Assembly: GCF_010692745.1 (NCBI RefSeq)
Contig: NZ_JAAHTB010000022.1
Location: 1-64,000, forward strand
DNA from: Methylobacterium sp. BTF04
Lineage (GTDB): Bacteria; Pseudomonadota; Alphaproteobacteria; Rhizobiales; Beijerinckiaceae
Direction of reading: 5' to 3'
DNA length: 64,000 bases
Positions 18,104 through 28,510 of this stretch are shown here, in pieces; position 1 is the first letter of the stretch, and every line of letters starts with the position of its first letter. Under the pieces are notes generated by a model. That model saw only the letters and a program-made list of their open reading frames with translations. It was not told the DNA's origin and made no database searches. Made by a program: the position numbers and the translations under genes.

Positions 18104-18871
18104 ATGCCGCCAGTGACCTCGCAGGCGCGCACCGGCCCGGTCACGCCCAGCGCCAATTTCCTGCTCATTGCGCTGATCTTCGCGAGCATCGGCTTTGCCA
18201 TCGGTGTCGGCGCGCTCGAAGGGACCGGCGCCGGCTTCGTCTTCGTGGTGACGGGCTTCGTACTCGGACTGTGCCTGCACGAGTTCGGGCACGCCTTCGT
18301 CGCGCGGAGACTGGGCGATACCGGCATGCCCACCACCGGATACCTCACCATCGACCCGCGGCACTTCACCGATCCGGTCGCGACGCTGGTGCTGCCGGTG
18401 CTGTACACGATCCTGGGCGGCATCGGTCTTCCCGGTGGCAGCGCGCCGGTCGATCGGGACAGGGTGTCCGGCAAGGCGCGGCAGGCGATCGTCGCGGCGG
18501 CCGGCCCCGCCATGAGCGTGGCGATCCTCGCCGTCCTTGCGGGGCTCTACGGCCTGACCGGCACCGGCGCGAAGCCGTTGAGCGCCGTGCTGGCGGTCTC
18601 GGCCCTGTTCCAGTGCACCGCCCTCATCGTCAACCTCGTACCGATCCCGGGATTGGACGGCTACGGCATGATAAGCCCATGGTTTCCCGACGCTTGGCGC
18701 AGTGTCGGAGACCGGATCGCTCGCCATGCGGGGCTTATCCTGACGGCCTCGTTCCTGCTATGCGAAGTCGTCGGCCGCCCCCTGCTTCGTATCAGCTTGC
18801 CGATGACGGCGCTGCTAGGTTTCGCGCCCGACGACGTCGTTGCCGGATATCAGCTCATCAGACTCTGGTGA
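18104..18871 (+). CDS. M50 family membrane metalloprotease (site-2 protease type)
   Basis: An integral-membrane zinc protease of 255 residues with about six helices. The catalytic motif is HEFGH (His59, Glu60, His63) inside a membrane helix, and the second zinc-ligand region is NLVPIPGLDGYG (177-188) with Asp185, matching the site-2 protease pattern. It has no PDZ domain, so it is a minimal form. It may cleave membrane-bound regulators or short peptides, but no anti-sigma factor lies next to it. Confidence 0.85.
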   Translation: MPPVTSQARTGPVTPSANFLLIALIFASIGFAIGVGALEGTGAGFVFVVTGFVLGLCLHEFGHAFVARRLGDTGMPTTGYLTIDPRHFTDPVATLVLPVLYTILGGIGLPGGSAPVDRDRVSGKARQAIVAAAGPAMSVAILAVLAGLYGLTGTGAKPLSAVLAVSALFQCTALIVNLVPIPGLDGYGMISPWFPDAWRSVGDRIARHAGLILTASFLLCEVVGRPLLRISLPMTALLGFAPDDVVAGYQLIRLW

Positions 18872-19014
18872 CGGTTCTTCAATACTGTTTTGAATTTTCC
18901 GCGCTCGAAATTTGTACGATAGTGCACGCTCGTGTCATGCTGCATCGCGGTCACTTATCGAGCGGGGTGATCGCCCGATAGTGTCATGCGCGTGGGCTCG
19001 CAGAGATCGGTTGC

Positions 19015-19269
19015 GTGATGATTGCCGGCCATTCCCATCCTGATCCCACTGGCGGCGTAGCCCAGGGCCAGACGTCGTATCGGGCACATTACCTCGGACC
19101 GGAAGGCAATGTTCTGCGAACCAAGACGATCCTGGCCGATGACGACGCCGAAGCCCTGGAGCATGCGCGAAAACTCCTGGATGGACGGTCCATCACGGTC
19201 TGGGAAGGGTCGCGTCTTCTCGCGCGCCTCGATCCACCCTGGAGTGCGGACCACTCCTGGAGCATATGA
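19015..19269 (+). CDS. Small hypothetical protein (DUF6894-like pattern)
   Basis: 84 residues. The core SYRAHYLGPEGNVLRTKTIL, then ADDDAEALEHARKLLDG and SITVWEGSRLLARL, is a beta-hairpin, helix, strand pattern found in many tiny proteins of this order. GTG and ATG lie next to each other as starts. No catalytic residue is visible. It is probably real because the amphipathic pattern is complete. Confidence 0.6.
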   Translation: MMIAGHSHPDPTGGVAQGQTSYRAHYLGPEGNVLRTKTILADDDAEALEHARKLLDGRSITVWEGSRLLARLDPPWSADHSWSI

Positions 19270-19370
19270 ACGCTGAACGGTCGCGCTGCTGCGCCACGCG
19301 AATTCCATGATACAGGCCGCGCGAAGTCCGGACCCGGCCGAAGGTGGCGCGCGGCCCGGTGGAGACCGCG

Positions 19371-19625
19371 ATGGCGCTCAAGACGACGTTTGTGGTGCAG
19401 ACCTTCGTACTCAAGCGCAAGCGGCTCTCGCCCGGCGACCGGGAGGTGGCGGTGACCGAGAGCGGCGCTCTGAAGAAGGCCGAGGCGATGTCGGCGCGCT
19501 TTCCCGGTACGGCGGCGCTGAAGGTCGTGGCCGACGACGAGACCGGGGAGCTCGAAAGCGCGACGATTCTCGGCGCCTTCGGCGAGGTGCCGGACGACTT
19601 CGCCGACAGCCTGCAGGGCTCCTGA
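19371..19625 (+). CDS. Small hypothetical protein
   Basis: 84 residues starting MALKTTFVVQTFVLKRKRLS, with GGAGA at a good distance before the ATG. It has a beta-hairpin at the N-terminus, a helix (GALKKAEAMSARFPG), a strand and an acidic tail. It shares architecture with the preceding small gene (strands, then a helix of the kind DAEALEHARKL). Its stop codon overlaps the left end of dispersed repeat copy B, so that element lies directly against the gene. Confidence 0.6.
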   Translation: MALKTTFVVQTFVLKRKRLSPGDREVAVTESGALKKAEAMSARFPGTAALKVVADDETGELESATILGAFGEVPDDFADSLQGS

Positions 19626-19738
19626 TACGGTTTCCGGCCGATGACCTCGGTGGACCCGGGCGCGACGGGCTCCCTGTCCCGTTCGGGAGAGGAGACCCGA
19701 GCTCACAAGAGACCGAAGCGATCAGACGGAAACGGTAT
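19624..19738 (+). repeat. Dispersed MITE-like repeat, copy B (short form)
   Basis: Left end GATACGGTTTCCGGCCGAT and right end ATCAGACGGAAACGGTAT are imperfect terminal inverted repeats of about 18 bases. Relative to copy C, about 75 bases of the centre are missing: the left GGGAGAGG joins straight to GAGACCCGAGC. That is what recombination between the two internal GAGAGG repeats would leave. Confidence 0.85.
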
Positions 19739-19839
19739 GCCAGGGTCTTCCTGATCGCAGTGTCGTTCGAACGAGAAAGGCCCCGAACGCCAGGAGCGTC
19801 GGGGCCTTCGTTCACATGTAGGCGATCAGCGCAGGGACG

Positions 19840-20442
19840 TTACGGGCAGGAATGCCGCTGTCCGTCATTGCCGAGATAGGTGCCGGACCGGCGATCGTAG
19901 GACCGGAAACGCTGGACGCAGTAGGCCACGTCCTCGCCCTGAGGGGCGACCTGGGTCTCGCCGCCGTAATAGGCCGGGGCGTATCCACCACCGTAGGGCG
20001 CATAACCGCCACCGTAATAGGCCGGCGCATAGCCACCGCCGTAATAATCGTCGCCGTAATAGCTGCTGCCGAGACCGTAGCCGATGCCCGCTCCGGCCAA
20101 GCCGAGCCCGAGGCCGAGGCCCAACCCGCCATAGTTGCGGCGGTAGCCGTAGCCGTAGCCGCGTCCGCCGAAGCCGCCGCGGTTTCCGGCAAAGCCGCCC
20201 TGATAGCCGCCACGATTGAACCCGACGGCGCCACCCCTGCCGCCACCGACGCCCAAGCCGCCGCCGAGCAGGTTGCCGCGCATGCCGCCCAGGGTTCCGG
20301 GTCGGAAGCCGCCGCCGACATGTCCGCCGCCACCGTGGAATCCACCGCCGCGGAACCCGCCGCCGGGCCGGGCATCGGCCGAGGCCGGGATGAGGGCAAC
20401 GGCACCGATCAGGGCCGCCGATGCGAGAAGAATGCGCTTCAT
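19840..20442 (-). CDS. Secreted glycine/tyrosine-rich BA14K-like protein
   Basis: A 200-residue exported protein: signal peptide MKRILLASAALIGAVALIPA, a long Gly-rich part with GGGF/GGGH and YGYGYRR repeats, four YYGGGYAP-type units, and a C-terminal VAYCVQRFRSYDRRSGTYLG then DGQRHSC that matches the BA14K pattern (two conserved Cys). BA14K proteins of Brucella and relatives are immunoreactive, lectin-like envelope proteins. A role at the cell surface is likely. The gene is divergent from thiC. Confidence 0.75.
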   Translation of the reverse strand: MKRILLASAALIGAVALIPASADARPGGGFRGGGFHGGGGHVGGGFRPGTLGGMRGNLLGGGLGVGGGRGGAVGFNRGGYQGGFAGNRGGFGGRGYGYGYRRNYGGLGLGLGLGLAGAGIGYGLGSSYYGDDYYGGGYAPAYYGGGYAPYGGGYAPAYYGGETQVAPQGEDVAYCVQRFRSYDRRSGTYLGNDGQRHSCP

Positions 20443-20587
20443 GGGAAATGCCTGCCGGTTCGAGGAAAGGCTGTACTGGGGTGAACGCGCAACCCGGCGA
20501 TAAAGTTCGTATTTCGTTACCGGACGTCGGATCAGGCGGACGCGGCGCAATTGACAAACCGGGTTCGAGACCCGACCCTGGAACCAT

Positions 20588-20680
20588 TCCGAGGGGAGCT
20601 CCGAGTCCGGGGGCTGAGATTGGGCGCGCCGCCCTGACCCTTGAACCTGATCCGGTTCGTACCGGCGGAGGGACGGGAAT
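20588..20680 (+). promoter_or_regulatory. TPP riboswitch (THI element) before thiC
   Basis: The leader contains GGGGGCTGAGATT, the CUGAGA thiamine box, and then ACCCTTGAACCTGATCCGG followed by ACCGGCGGAGGGA, which is the diagnostic THI-box pair. The position, 80-90 bases before the thiC start, fits control of thiC by thiamine pyrophosphate binding. I see no T-rich terminator, so translation control or Rho-dependent termination is likely. Confidence 0.93.
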
Positions 20681-20715
20681 TCGTGCGGTGCGCTTTGCGC
20701 TTCGCCCCAACCTGA

Positions 20716-22671
<1,956 letters not shown>

Positions 22672-22683
22672 GCGTCAGCGACG

Positions 22684-22714
22684 CCCCCGGCCGGTCTCAG
22701 CTGACCGGCGGGGG
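22684..22714. terminator. Strong bidirectional hairpin between thiC and the convergent gene
   Basis: CCCCCGGCCGGTC, loop TCAGCT, GACCGGCGGGGG forms a 12-pair stem with one bulged G. It sits 12 bases past the thiC stop, and its loop contains the stop codon of the convergent secreted-protein gene. A smaller hairpin (GGCGT-CAGCG-ACGCC) directly precedes it. It lacks a T-tract but is well placed as a shared terminator. Confidence 0.55.
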
Positions 22715-23257
22715 GCAGGCATCGGGGGGAAGAACCGCCATCGGTGCATAGACTTCGAGACTGGTCTCGACCCGTGCACCATAGGCATCATGGAGTGCGC
22801 CGAGCATCAGATCGGCCGCGACACCGAAACCGGGTGGGGTGCCGATCTCGAGCGTGCGCTCGTAGTTTCCGTCGGGATCGTCCTGGAGGAAGCCCAGTCG
22901 ATGGAGGGCCGAAACCGAAAGCGGCGACAGCACGAAACGAGCGTCCTTCGTTTTGGGGCCGTAAGCGCCGGACGACGCCTCGCAGTGCATCTTGGTATCC
23001 TCATCGAAGTACATGCACTGCACGTAGCTCTCCTCGGAACTGGCGATGCTCACGGCGATGAAACGGTCCTTGGAGGTCGAGCGTGGGCCGCGCAGGTGAA
23101 TACTGCGCAAGCGCTCGACGATGGCGCAGCGATGGGTCGCGATGAACCCGTCCCGAGCGGGATCGGCCAAAGCGACGCCGGGTACCGAACCGAGGATGAC
23201 CGCGAGTATCGCAGACCCGAGCGGCCGGGTCGGGGCCTGCGCCAGCGCGGTGATCAT
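22697..23257 (-). CDS. Hypothetical secreted protein
   Basis: A 186-residue protein with an N-terminal signal-like segment (PTRPLGSAILAVILGSVPGV, cleavage likely near ALA). The mature part has Cys at ATHRCAIVERL, YVQCMYFDED and MHCEAS, possibly forming disulfides, and a KDRFIAVSIASSEESYVQC strand region. It has no recognised family. It is downstream of imuB on the same strand with a 94-base gap, so it may have its own promoter. Confidence 0.6.
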   Translation of the reverse strand: MITALAQAPTRPLGSAILAVILGSVPGVALADPARDGFIATHRCAIVERLRSIHLRGPRSTSKDRFIAVSIASSEESYVQCMYFDEDTKMHCEASSGAYGPKTKDARFVLSPLSVSALHRLGFLQDDPDGNYERTLEIGTPPGFGVAADLMLGALHDAYGARVETSLEVYAPMAVLPPDACPPPVS

Positions 23258-23351
23258 TCTGGGCTCCTGCGTTCTTGGACCGAGGACGCCTTATACCACC
23301 ATGAGTTGAAAATGGGATGACGACGCGCCGATCCTTGCGGATTATGCCTGC

Positions 23352-24968
23352 TCACGCGAACAACCCATGCACGAACCACTGCACCGGCTTCTGCAGGGTG
23401 AAAGGCCCCTCGCGATAGACCCAGAGGCGGCGGCCAGCCTCGTCTTCGACCACGTAATAGTCGCGGACCGGTGCCGATCCGCGCCACCACTCGTCGGCGA
23501 TGCGCTCGGGGCCGTCCGCATGGATGATCCGGTGGAGCCGGCGGCGCCAGCGGAAGCGCTGGGGCGGCCCGTCGGGAACGAGGGCGATCACGTCCTCCAC
23601 TGCTTCGCCCCGGCGCAGCAGCACGAGGGGACGTGGCGGCAGCCGGCTTGCGGTCACACGGATCGGATCGAGCGGGCTCCCTGTCCCGGAAGACAGGGAC
23701 TTCGCGCTGGGCCCTGCTTCGGGCGTGGAAACACCGATGTGACGCCCGATCACGGGCTTCCAGGGCAGGACGGCCTCCGCCCGTTCGGGGAGATGGCTCG
23801 CCAAGGCGTGCGAGCGCAGCGGGTGCGGCCCGATGCGCTGGCGCAGGGCATCGACGAGGCAGCCCGGCCCTTCCACCTCCGCCGGTCCCTCCACCAGGGT
23901 GATCTGGCGCTCACTCATCGGGCCCGTCGACACCACCGCAAGGCTGACGGTCTCGAAGCCGAAGCCGGCATCGAGCGCGCTGCCGAGCCGATCGAGGCGC
24001 AGGTCGAGCAGGCGTCCGACCTGCCGCGCGCAACGGGTCGGTACGCTGACGGCGAGATCGAGGGTGCGCACGCAGCCATCGACGCGGGTCAGGGTCAATC
24101 GCAGCGCACGCGCCCCGAGGCCGGTGGCTTCGAGCTGGGGGGTCAGCTCCTCCATCAGGCGGGTCGCGGTGGCGACGATGGTCTCCTGCCGGCCGATCGG
24201 TTCGAGAAAACCGCGCGTGGCGCAGATGTCGTGGGGCTCGTCCAGCGGAACCAGCGGTTCGGGCCGGAGACCGAGCGCCTGATCGAGACGCAGCACCAGA
24301 CTCTCACCGAAGCGTCGGGCGAGGGCCGCGCGCGACGCGTCCATCAAGTGGCCGATCCGGCGCAGCCCGAGTCGGGCTAAGGATTGCGCCAGGGCCGGAT
24401 CGAGGCGCAGGGCCGCGACGCTTATGCAACGCAGGGCCTCAGCGTTGCACCCTGGCGTCACGATTCCACCCCCGCCGTGGCGGGCGAGCGCGAAGGCGCA
24501 GCCCGGCGTATCCGCAAGCGCGATGCGGGCCGGCAATCCGCCCACCGCCAAGCGCAGCGAAAGGTCGGCGACGAGGTCCGCCTCGGTGCCGAACAGATGG
24601 CTCGCGCCCTGGACATCGAGGAAGACCCCGTCGCGTCCCTCAGCCGGCCCGAAGGCGGCGATCGTCGGCGTGTAGCGCTTGGCCCACAGGCAGAGCCGCA
24701 CCAGCGCCGCCGCATCGGCCTCCGGGTCCGACGGATGGACGGCGATGGGCGTACCGATCCGGGCGCGGGCACGCGCCAGGGGCTCGCCGGGGCTCAGGCC
24801 CAAAGCACTGGCGGTGGCATCCACAGAGGTCAGGCGCAGGCCGTTGGCCTCCATCGCCGCGACGACCATCGGACCCGTGTCAGGAACGCCCTGCACGCCG
24901 GCGGTCTGCATCCGCCTCAGCCGCGTGACCGGCCAATGCTCCAGCCAGACCGAAACGATGCGCGGCAT
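23352..24968 (-). CDS. imuB: ImuB, inactive Y-family polymerase homologue
   Basis: ImuB is the scaffold of the ImuA-ImuB-DnaE2 mutasome that copies damaged DNA. The 538-residue protein begins MPRIVSVWLEHWPVTRLRRM, as in ImuB, and has the UmuC/DinB-like palm and little-finger layout but lacks the acidic catalytic triad of active Y polymerases. The C-terminal region (QRFRWRRRLHRIIHADGPER then RDYYVVEDEAGRRLWVYREG) is typical of ImuB. Its start overlaps the end of imuA by about 90 bases. It shares the SOS promoter of imuA. DnaE2 is not in this window. Confidence 0.93.
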   Translation of the reverse strand: MPRIVSVWLEHWPVTRLRRMQTAGVQGVPDTGPMVVAAMEANGLRLTSVDATASALGLSPGEPLARARARIGTPIAVHPSDPEADAAALVRLCLWAKRYTPTIAAFGPAEGRDGVFLDVQGASHLFGTEADLVADLSLRLAVGGLPARIALADTPGCAFALARHGGGGIVTPGCNAEALRCISVAALRLDPALAQSLARLGLRRIGHLMDASRAALARRFGESLVLRLDQALGLRPEPLVPLDEPHDICATRGFLEPIGRQETIVATATRLMEELTPQLEATGLGARALRLTLTRVDGCVRTLDLAVSVPTRCARQVGRLLDLRLDRLGSALDAGFGFETVSLAVVSTGPMSERQITLVEGPAEVEGPGCLVDALRQRIGPHPLRSHALASHLPERAEAVLPWKPVIGRHIGVSTPEAGPSAKSLSSGTGSPLDPIRVTASRLPPRPLVLLRRGEAVEDVIALVPDGPPQRFRWRRRLHRIIHADGPERIADEWWRGSAPVRDYYVVEDEAGRRLWVYREGPFTLQKPVQWFVHGLFA

Positions 24969-25671
24969 GATCCCACTCCAAGAGCCAGTCTCCTATCCGC
25001 CCGTTGCGGCTCCGCTCGAGCCGCACCTGCCAGCACGGGCGCTCGATGCAGCCGAAGCGGTCCCGCAGGGCCTTGCCGGCGGCGATCCGCCACCGTGTCG
25101 CCGCCACGTTGGGACTTTCGACAGCCGATGACCGCAGCATGAGGAGCAGCAGGTCGGTGCGCTCGGCGGCCAGATGAAGCCGGCGGCTCTGCGCCAGCGG
25201 CAGGCCGGCATCGAGGAAGCCGGCCACCGCCGCGAGCCCCGTCGCGCGCAGGGCCTCCTCCACCGCCCGAAAGGCGTCCCGATCACCGTCGACCTCGAAC
25301 AGCAACACCCGGCCCGGATCAAGGCCGAGGCCGGCAAGTCCTTGGCCGTAGGGCCTCGGATGCCCGCGCGCGGTGACGAGGAGCGCCTCGCCCTCGATCC
25401 GTGCGAGCCGACGCGCGACGAGGGCAAGGGCAAAGCCCAGTGCCGCCGGCTCGTCGCCCGCATTCTCGGGCGCGATCTCGTGCAACTGCCCGAGCCCGAG
25501 ACCGCCAGGGGCGAGCCGCATATCGATGGCGTGAATGCCCATCGGCATGACACCACGCGTGCCGGGACCCGCGGCTCCGCCAGCCACGAGCCCGCGCAAG
25601 GCGGCGATCGTTGCAGAGGCAAACGGCGGCCTCTCGGGGTCATTCCGTGTATCTGTCGGGTCCTGTGTCAT
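24880..25671 (-). CDS. imuA: ImuA, RecA-like mutasome subunit
   Basis: ImuA partners with ImuB and DnaE2 in SOS mutagenesis. The 263-residue protein has a RecA/SulA-like core: TIAALRGLVAGG, PMGIHAIDMRLAPGGLGLGQ, LHEIAPENAGDEPAALGF, and LVTARGHPRPYGQGLAGLGL. The ATG giving MTQDPTDTRND was chosen because it has an ACGGAG-type ribosome site and lies 29 bases from a perfect LexA box. The open frame extends 52 codons further upstream but that part overlaps the operator. The 3' end overlaps imuB, typical of this operon. Confidence 0.9.
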   Translation of the reverse strand: MTQDPTDTRNDPERPPFASATIAALRGLVAGGAAGPGTRGVMPMGIHAIDMRLAPGGLGLGQLHEIAPENAGDEPAALGFALALVARRLARIEGEALLVTARGHPRPYGQGLAGLGLDPGRVLLFEVDGDRDAFRAVEEALRATGLAAVAGFLDAGLPLAQSRRLHLAAERTDLLLLMLRSSAVESPNVAATRWRIAAGKALRDRFGCIERPCWQVRLERSRNGRIGDWLLEWDHAAHRFGLAGALAGHAAEADADRRRAGRS

Positions 25672-25699
25672 CGGCTCCGTTCCGCTCCAACCACGATAG

Positions 25700-25714
25700 G
25701 AACAAAACAAGAAC
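25700..25714 (-). promoter_or_regulatory. LexA (SOS) box upstream of imuA
   Basis: On the minus strand the site reads GTTCTTGTTTTGTTC, an exact GTTC-N7-GTTC direct repeat, the LexA operator of alphaproteobacteria. It ends 29 bases before the imuA start, where LexA would block the promoter. This puts imuAB under DNA-damage control. Confidence 0.88.
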
Positions 25715-25913
25715 ATTCTCAACCGACTTTTGAGGCCGGTGAAATTTTCTCGCCGGGCCAGTGCCTTGGCCTGTGGAGGACTGTGGATGAGTGTGGACAA
25801 CGCCGTCGCGGCGCTGGTGCTCGGCACGTCCGGCCAGGCTTGACCCTGCGGCGGCGGCAGGGCAGCACTCTCACCCTGCCGCGCACCAGACGCGGATCAG
25901 CCGGGAGAAGTCC

Positions 25914-26732
25914 ATGCGCCTCGATCGCGCCGTCGTGGTCCTGTCGGGCCTAGCCGCCCTCACCGGAATCGGTCAGGCCGTCGCACAGACGGCACAGCCT
26001 CGTGCGGCGGTCAAAACCGCGCAGCCGCGCCAGCCACAGGCCGCGTCCCAGCCGATCCAGGTCTACGATGCACGCTTCGAGAACGGCGATCTGCGAATCT
26101 CCGGCAGCGTGCGCAAGGCCGGCACCGTCGTGGTGCTCGACGAGGATATCTCGATCATCGCCGACAGCCGCGGCCGCTTCGTCTTCCGCCTGCCCTACGT
26201 GCCGACGAACTGCATCGCCACGCTGAAGGCGGGCGACGACGAGCGCGAGGCAGTCATCGCCAATTGCGGCCCTGCCGGTCAGCCCGGCCCCAAGGGCGAG
26301 GACGGCGCCAAGGGCGAAGCCGGCCAGAAGGGCGAGACCGGCCCTGCCGGACCACAGGGCGTAGCGGGTCTCCCCGGCCCTCAGGGCGCCGCCGGCCCCA
26401 AGGGCGAAACCGGTCCGAAGGGTGAGACGGGACAGAAGGGCGAGATCGGTACGCCAGGACAATCCGGCGAGCGCGGACAGGCGGGCACCAAGGGCGAAGC
26501 CGGCGCTGTGGGCGTTGCCGCCACGGCGACGTCGTCCCCGTTCCGGACCGTCCGTGTCGACACCTGCCCGGCCGGCGGCTGCACGCTGTCATGCGAGACC
26601 ACCGAGGTTCTGATTTCGGCCTATTGCCTGAAGGGCGGCTCCGCCCTCATCACGCCGGGGGCCGGCACCGCGGTGAGCGTGTCGTGCCCCGCCGAGAGCC
26701 AGGGGCTGGTCGGCATCTGCGGCCGGCCCTGA
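25914..26732 (+). CDS. Secreted collagen-like protein
   Basis: A 272-residue exported protein. Signal peptide 1-24 ([20 protein letters not shown]). Residues about 48-118 form a small strand-rich domain ([20 protein letters not shown]) with Cys100 and Cys118. Residues 119-199 are 27 uninterrupted Gly-X-Y triplets ([20 protein letters not shown] onwards), rich in GPK, GEx and Lys-Gly-Glu, which can form a collagen triple helix. The last 70 residues carry six Cys ([11 protein letters not shown], then YC, SC and IC). RBS GGGAG precedes the ATG. A trimeric surface fibre is the natural inference. Confidence 0.88.
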   Translation: MRLDRAVVVLSGLAALTGIGQAVAQTAQPRAAVKTAQPRQPQAASQPIQVYDARFENGDLRISGSVRKAGTVVVLDEDISIIADSRGRFVFRLPYVPTNCIATLKAGDDEREAVIANCGPAGQPGPKGEDGAKGEAGQKGETGPAGPQGVAGLPGPQGAAGPKGETGPKGETGQKGEIGTPGQSGERGQAGTKGEAGAVGVAATATSSPFRTVRVDTCPAGGCTLSCETTEVLISAYCLKGGSALITPGAGTAVSVSCPAESQGLVGICGRP

Positions 26733-26964
26733 GGCCGAAAACGGCCCATTTTAGACGAACCGAGGACGAACGCGCGACCGGAGGCCGTGATCGAACGCGC
26801 GAAGGGCATCGCGCAAGCCGTGGTGCCGGGTGTAAGGACGCGCGATACGACTTTCGATTCCGGCTCTCCATGACCTTTCGCCCACTCCCCCCCCCCTTTG
26901 CCGGCCCCCTTGCCGCCTGCCTGCCGCTCGCAAGGGTTTGTCCGTCATCCGCCGGGGCCTTGCG

Positions 26965-27690
26965 ATGAGCACGGGCATCTGGGGCAAGCTCGGGGGGGCC
27001 GGTATCGGCCTCGCGGTGGGCGGCCCGCTCGGCGGTCTCGTCGGCGGGGTCGCGGGTCACTTCCTGGTCGATCGAGAAGGGGCGCTGTTCGGCACGACCC
27101 CGCGCGACGTGGTGTTCACCACCGGACTCGTGGCGCTGGCGGCCAAGATGGCCAAGTCCGACGGGGTAGTGACGCCGGCCGAAATCGAGGCGTTCGCGCA
27201 AGTCGTGCAGGTGGGCGAACGCGAGCGCGCCGGCGTCCAGCGCCTGTTCGACCTCGCCAAGGGCACCGCCAACGGCTTCGAAGCCTATGCGCGCCAGATG
27301 GCCAATACCTTCCACGACGAGCCGGCCCTGCTCGAGGACGTGCTCGACGGTCTGTTCCATATCGCCAAGGCCGATGGCGCGATCCACGAGGCTGAGGAGC
27401 GCTACCTGCGCGCGGTGGCCGAAGCCTTCGGCTTCGACGAGGCCGCCTTCCGCCGCATCGCCGCCCGCCATGTCAGCCTCTCGGACGACCCCTATCTGGT
27501 GCTCGGACTCGACCACGACGTCACCGATGCCGAGTTGAAAGCCGGTCACCGGGCGCTGGTGATCGAGAATCATCCCGACCGGGCCATCGCCCGTGGTCTG
27601 CCGCCCGAGGCCGTGACCATCGCCACGCGGCGGCTGGCCGTCATCAACGCCGCCTACGACCGGATCGCCGGCGAACGCGGCCTGCGATAG
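26965..27690 (+). CDS. TerB-DnaJ domain protein (DjlA-like)
   Basis: A 241-residue protein with a Gly-rich N-terminal helix that could enter the membrane (GAGIGLAVGGPLGGLVGGVA), a TerB-like helical domain (about 50-165, with KMAKSDGVVTPAEIEAF and IAKADGAIHEAEERYL repeats), and a C-terminal J domain (about 174-240) with the HPD motif intact (203-205). This is the DjlA layout, a DnaK co-chaperone tethered to the inner membrane. The ATG giving MSTGIWGKL is preferred. Confidence 0.85.
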   Translation: MSTGIWGKLGGAGIGLAVGGPLGGLVGGVAGHFLVDREGALFGTTPRDVVFTTGLVALAAKMAKSDGVVTPAEIEAFAQVVQVGERERAGVQRLFDLAKGTANGFEAYARQMANTFHDEPALLEDVLDGLFHIAKADGAIHEAEERYLRAVAEAFGFDEAAFRRIAARHVSLSDDPYLVLGLDHDVTDAELKAGHRALVIENHPDRAIARGLPPEAVTIATRRLAVINAAYDRIAGERGLR

Positions 27691-27866
27691 GCCTCTCTGC
27701 CGCGCCCAATGAGCCGACGCGGGCCCGTGGCGCATTGGAGTCAAACGGTCCCACATGGCTTGGCGGCAAAAGGCTCGGGGAACGATCCGTCCCCCTGCCC
27801 CGTTCCAGCCAAGGTGTCGGTCGCGTCGCCGCTCCGGCGCAGGCATCGAAGACCGGAGGCTACCGA

Positions 27867-28127
27867 ATGGCCACGCGACGTCTCGCCATGGGCGCTGTCA
27901 TCCTCGGCCTCGCGTGGTCGAGCCCCGGATTGGCCCAGTACATGGCCCTCACGAACCACGCGGCACCCGCGGAGGCGCCACGGGTAGTCGTCCCTCCGGC
28001 AGGGCCGCTGCCGCTGCCACCTCCGCGCCCCACGGCCCGGGTTCTCGACGGCGAACTGCCCAACCAGCATACCGGCCCCAAACACGAGCGCGTGGTGCGC
28101 GATATCTGCATCGGCTGCGACCGCTGA
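27867..28127 (+). CDS. Small secreted proline-rich protein
   Basis: An 86-residue exported protein. GGAGG is well placed before the ATG, and the signal peptide is MATRRLAMGAVILGLAWSSP with cleavage after LAQ. The mature part is Pro/Ala-rich (PPAGPLPLPPPRPTARV) and ends with RDICIGCDR, a CxxC pair that could bind metal or form a disulfide. No family is recognised. The next gene is convergent, three bases away. Confidence 0.6.
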   Translation: MATRRLAMGAVILGLAWSSPGLAQYMALTNHAAPAEAPRVVVPPAGPLPLPPPRPTARVLDGELPNQHTGPKHERVVRDICIGCDR

Positions 28128-28130
28128 TCC

Positions 28131-28337
28131 TCACGCCTGCTTCAGCGAGCGCGTGATACGCTCGACCATGCCCTGCGACAGCCGGACGAACTGGCCGGTC
28201 CCGTGGCCGCGGGTGTCGAGGAGTTCGGCAAACAGCGGCTTGGCCGGTTCGTAGGCCAGCGCATCCAGAGCCACGCCCTTGCGGCGCTTGGCCCGCAAGC
28301 GTTCGGCGAGAACATCGGGAACGAACGGATCGCGCAA
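28131..28337 (-). CDS. Small hypothetical protein
   Basis: A 68-residue, basic, soluble protein: MRDPFVPDVLAERLRAKRRK, then LAYEPAKPLFAELLDTRGHG and VERITRSLKQA. It starts with TTG preceded by AGGAG at a workable distance. No family is recognised. Amphipathic helices suggest a folded protein. It is downstream of dut on the same strand, after 173 bases. Confidence 0.5.
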   Translation of the reverse strand: MRDPFVPDVLAERLRAKRRKGVALDALAYEPAKPLFAELLDTRGHGTGQFVRLSQGMVERITRSLKQA

Positions 28338-28510
28338 CCCTCAGGCTCCTGTCTCGACGCCGGACTCGACGGAAGCGCCGGGTTAAGCGCGATGGGTTGC
28401 CGGGGGCTTAAGAGGGTGCGGATCGCCAGCCATCAAGCCGCTGGGGAACGCAGTGAACAGGCAACATCAGAGAGGCACTCGAGCAGCGCCGCGCCCTGGA
28501 AGCGGCGCCC

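Noticed and set aside
26268-26510. DNA-level tandem repeat or CRISPR-like pattern
   Set aside because: The 9-base periodicity comes from Gly-X-Y codons of the collagen-like protein; there are no spacers or palindromic repeats.
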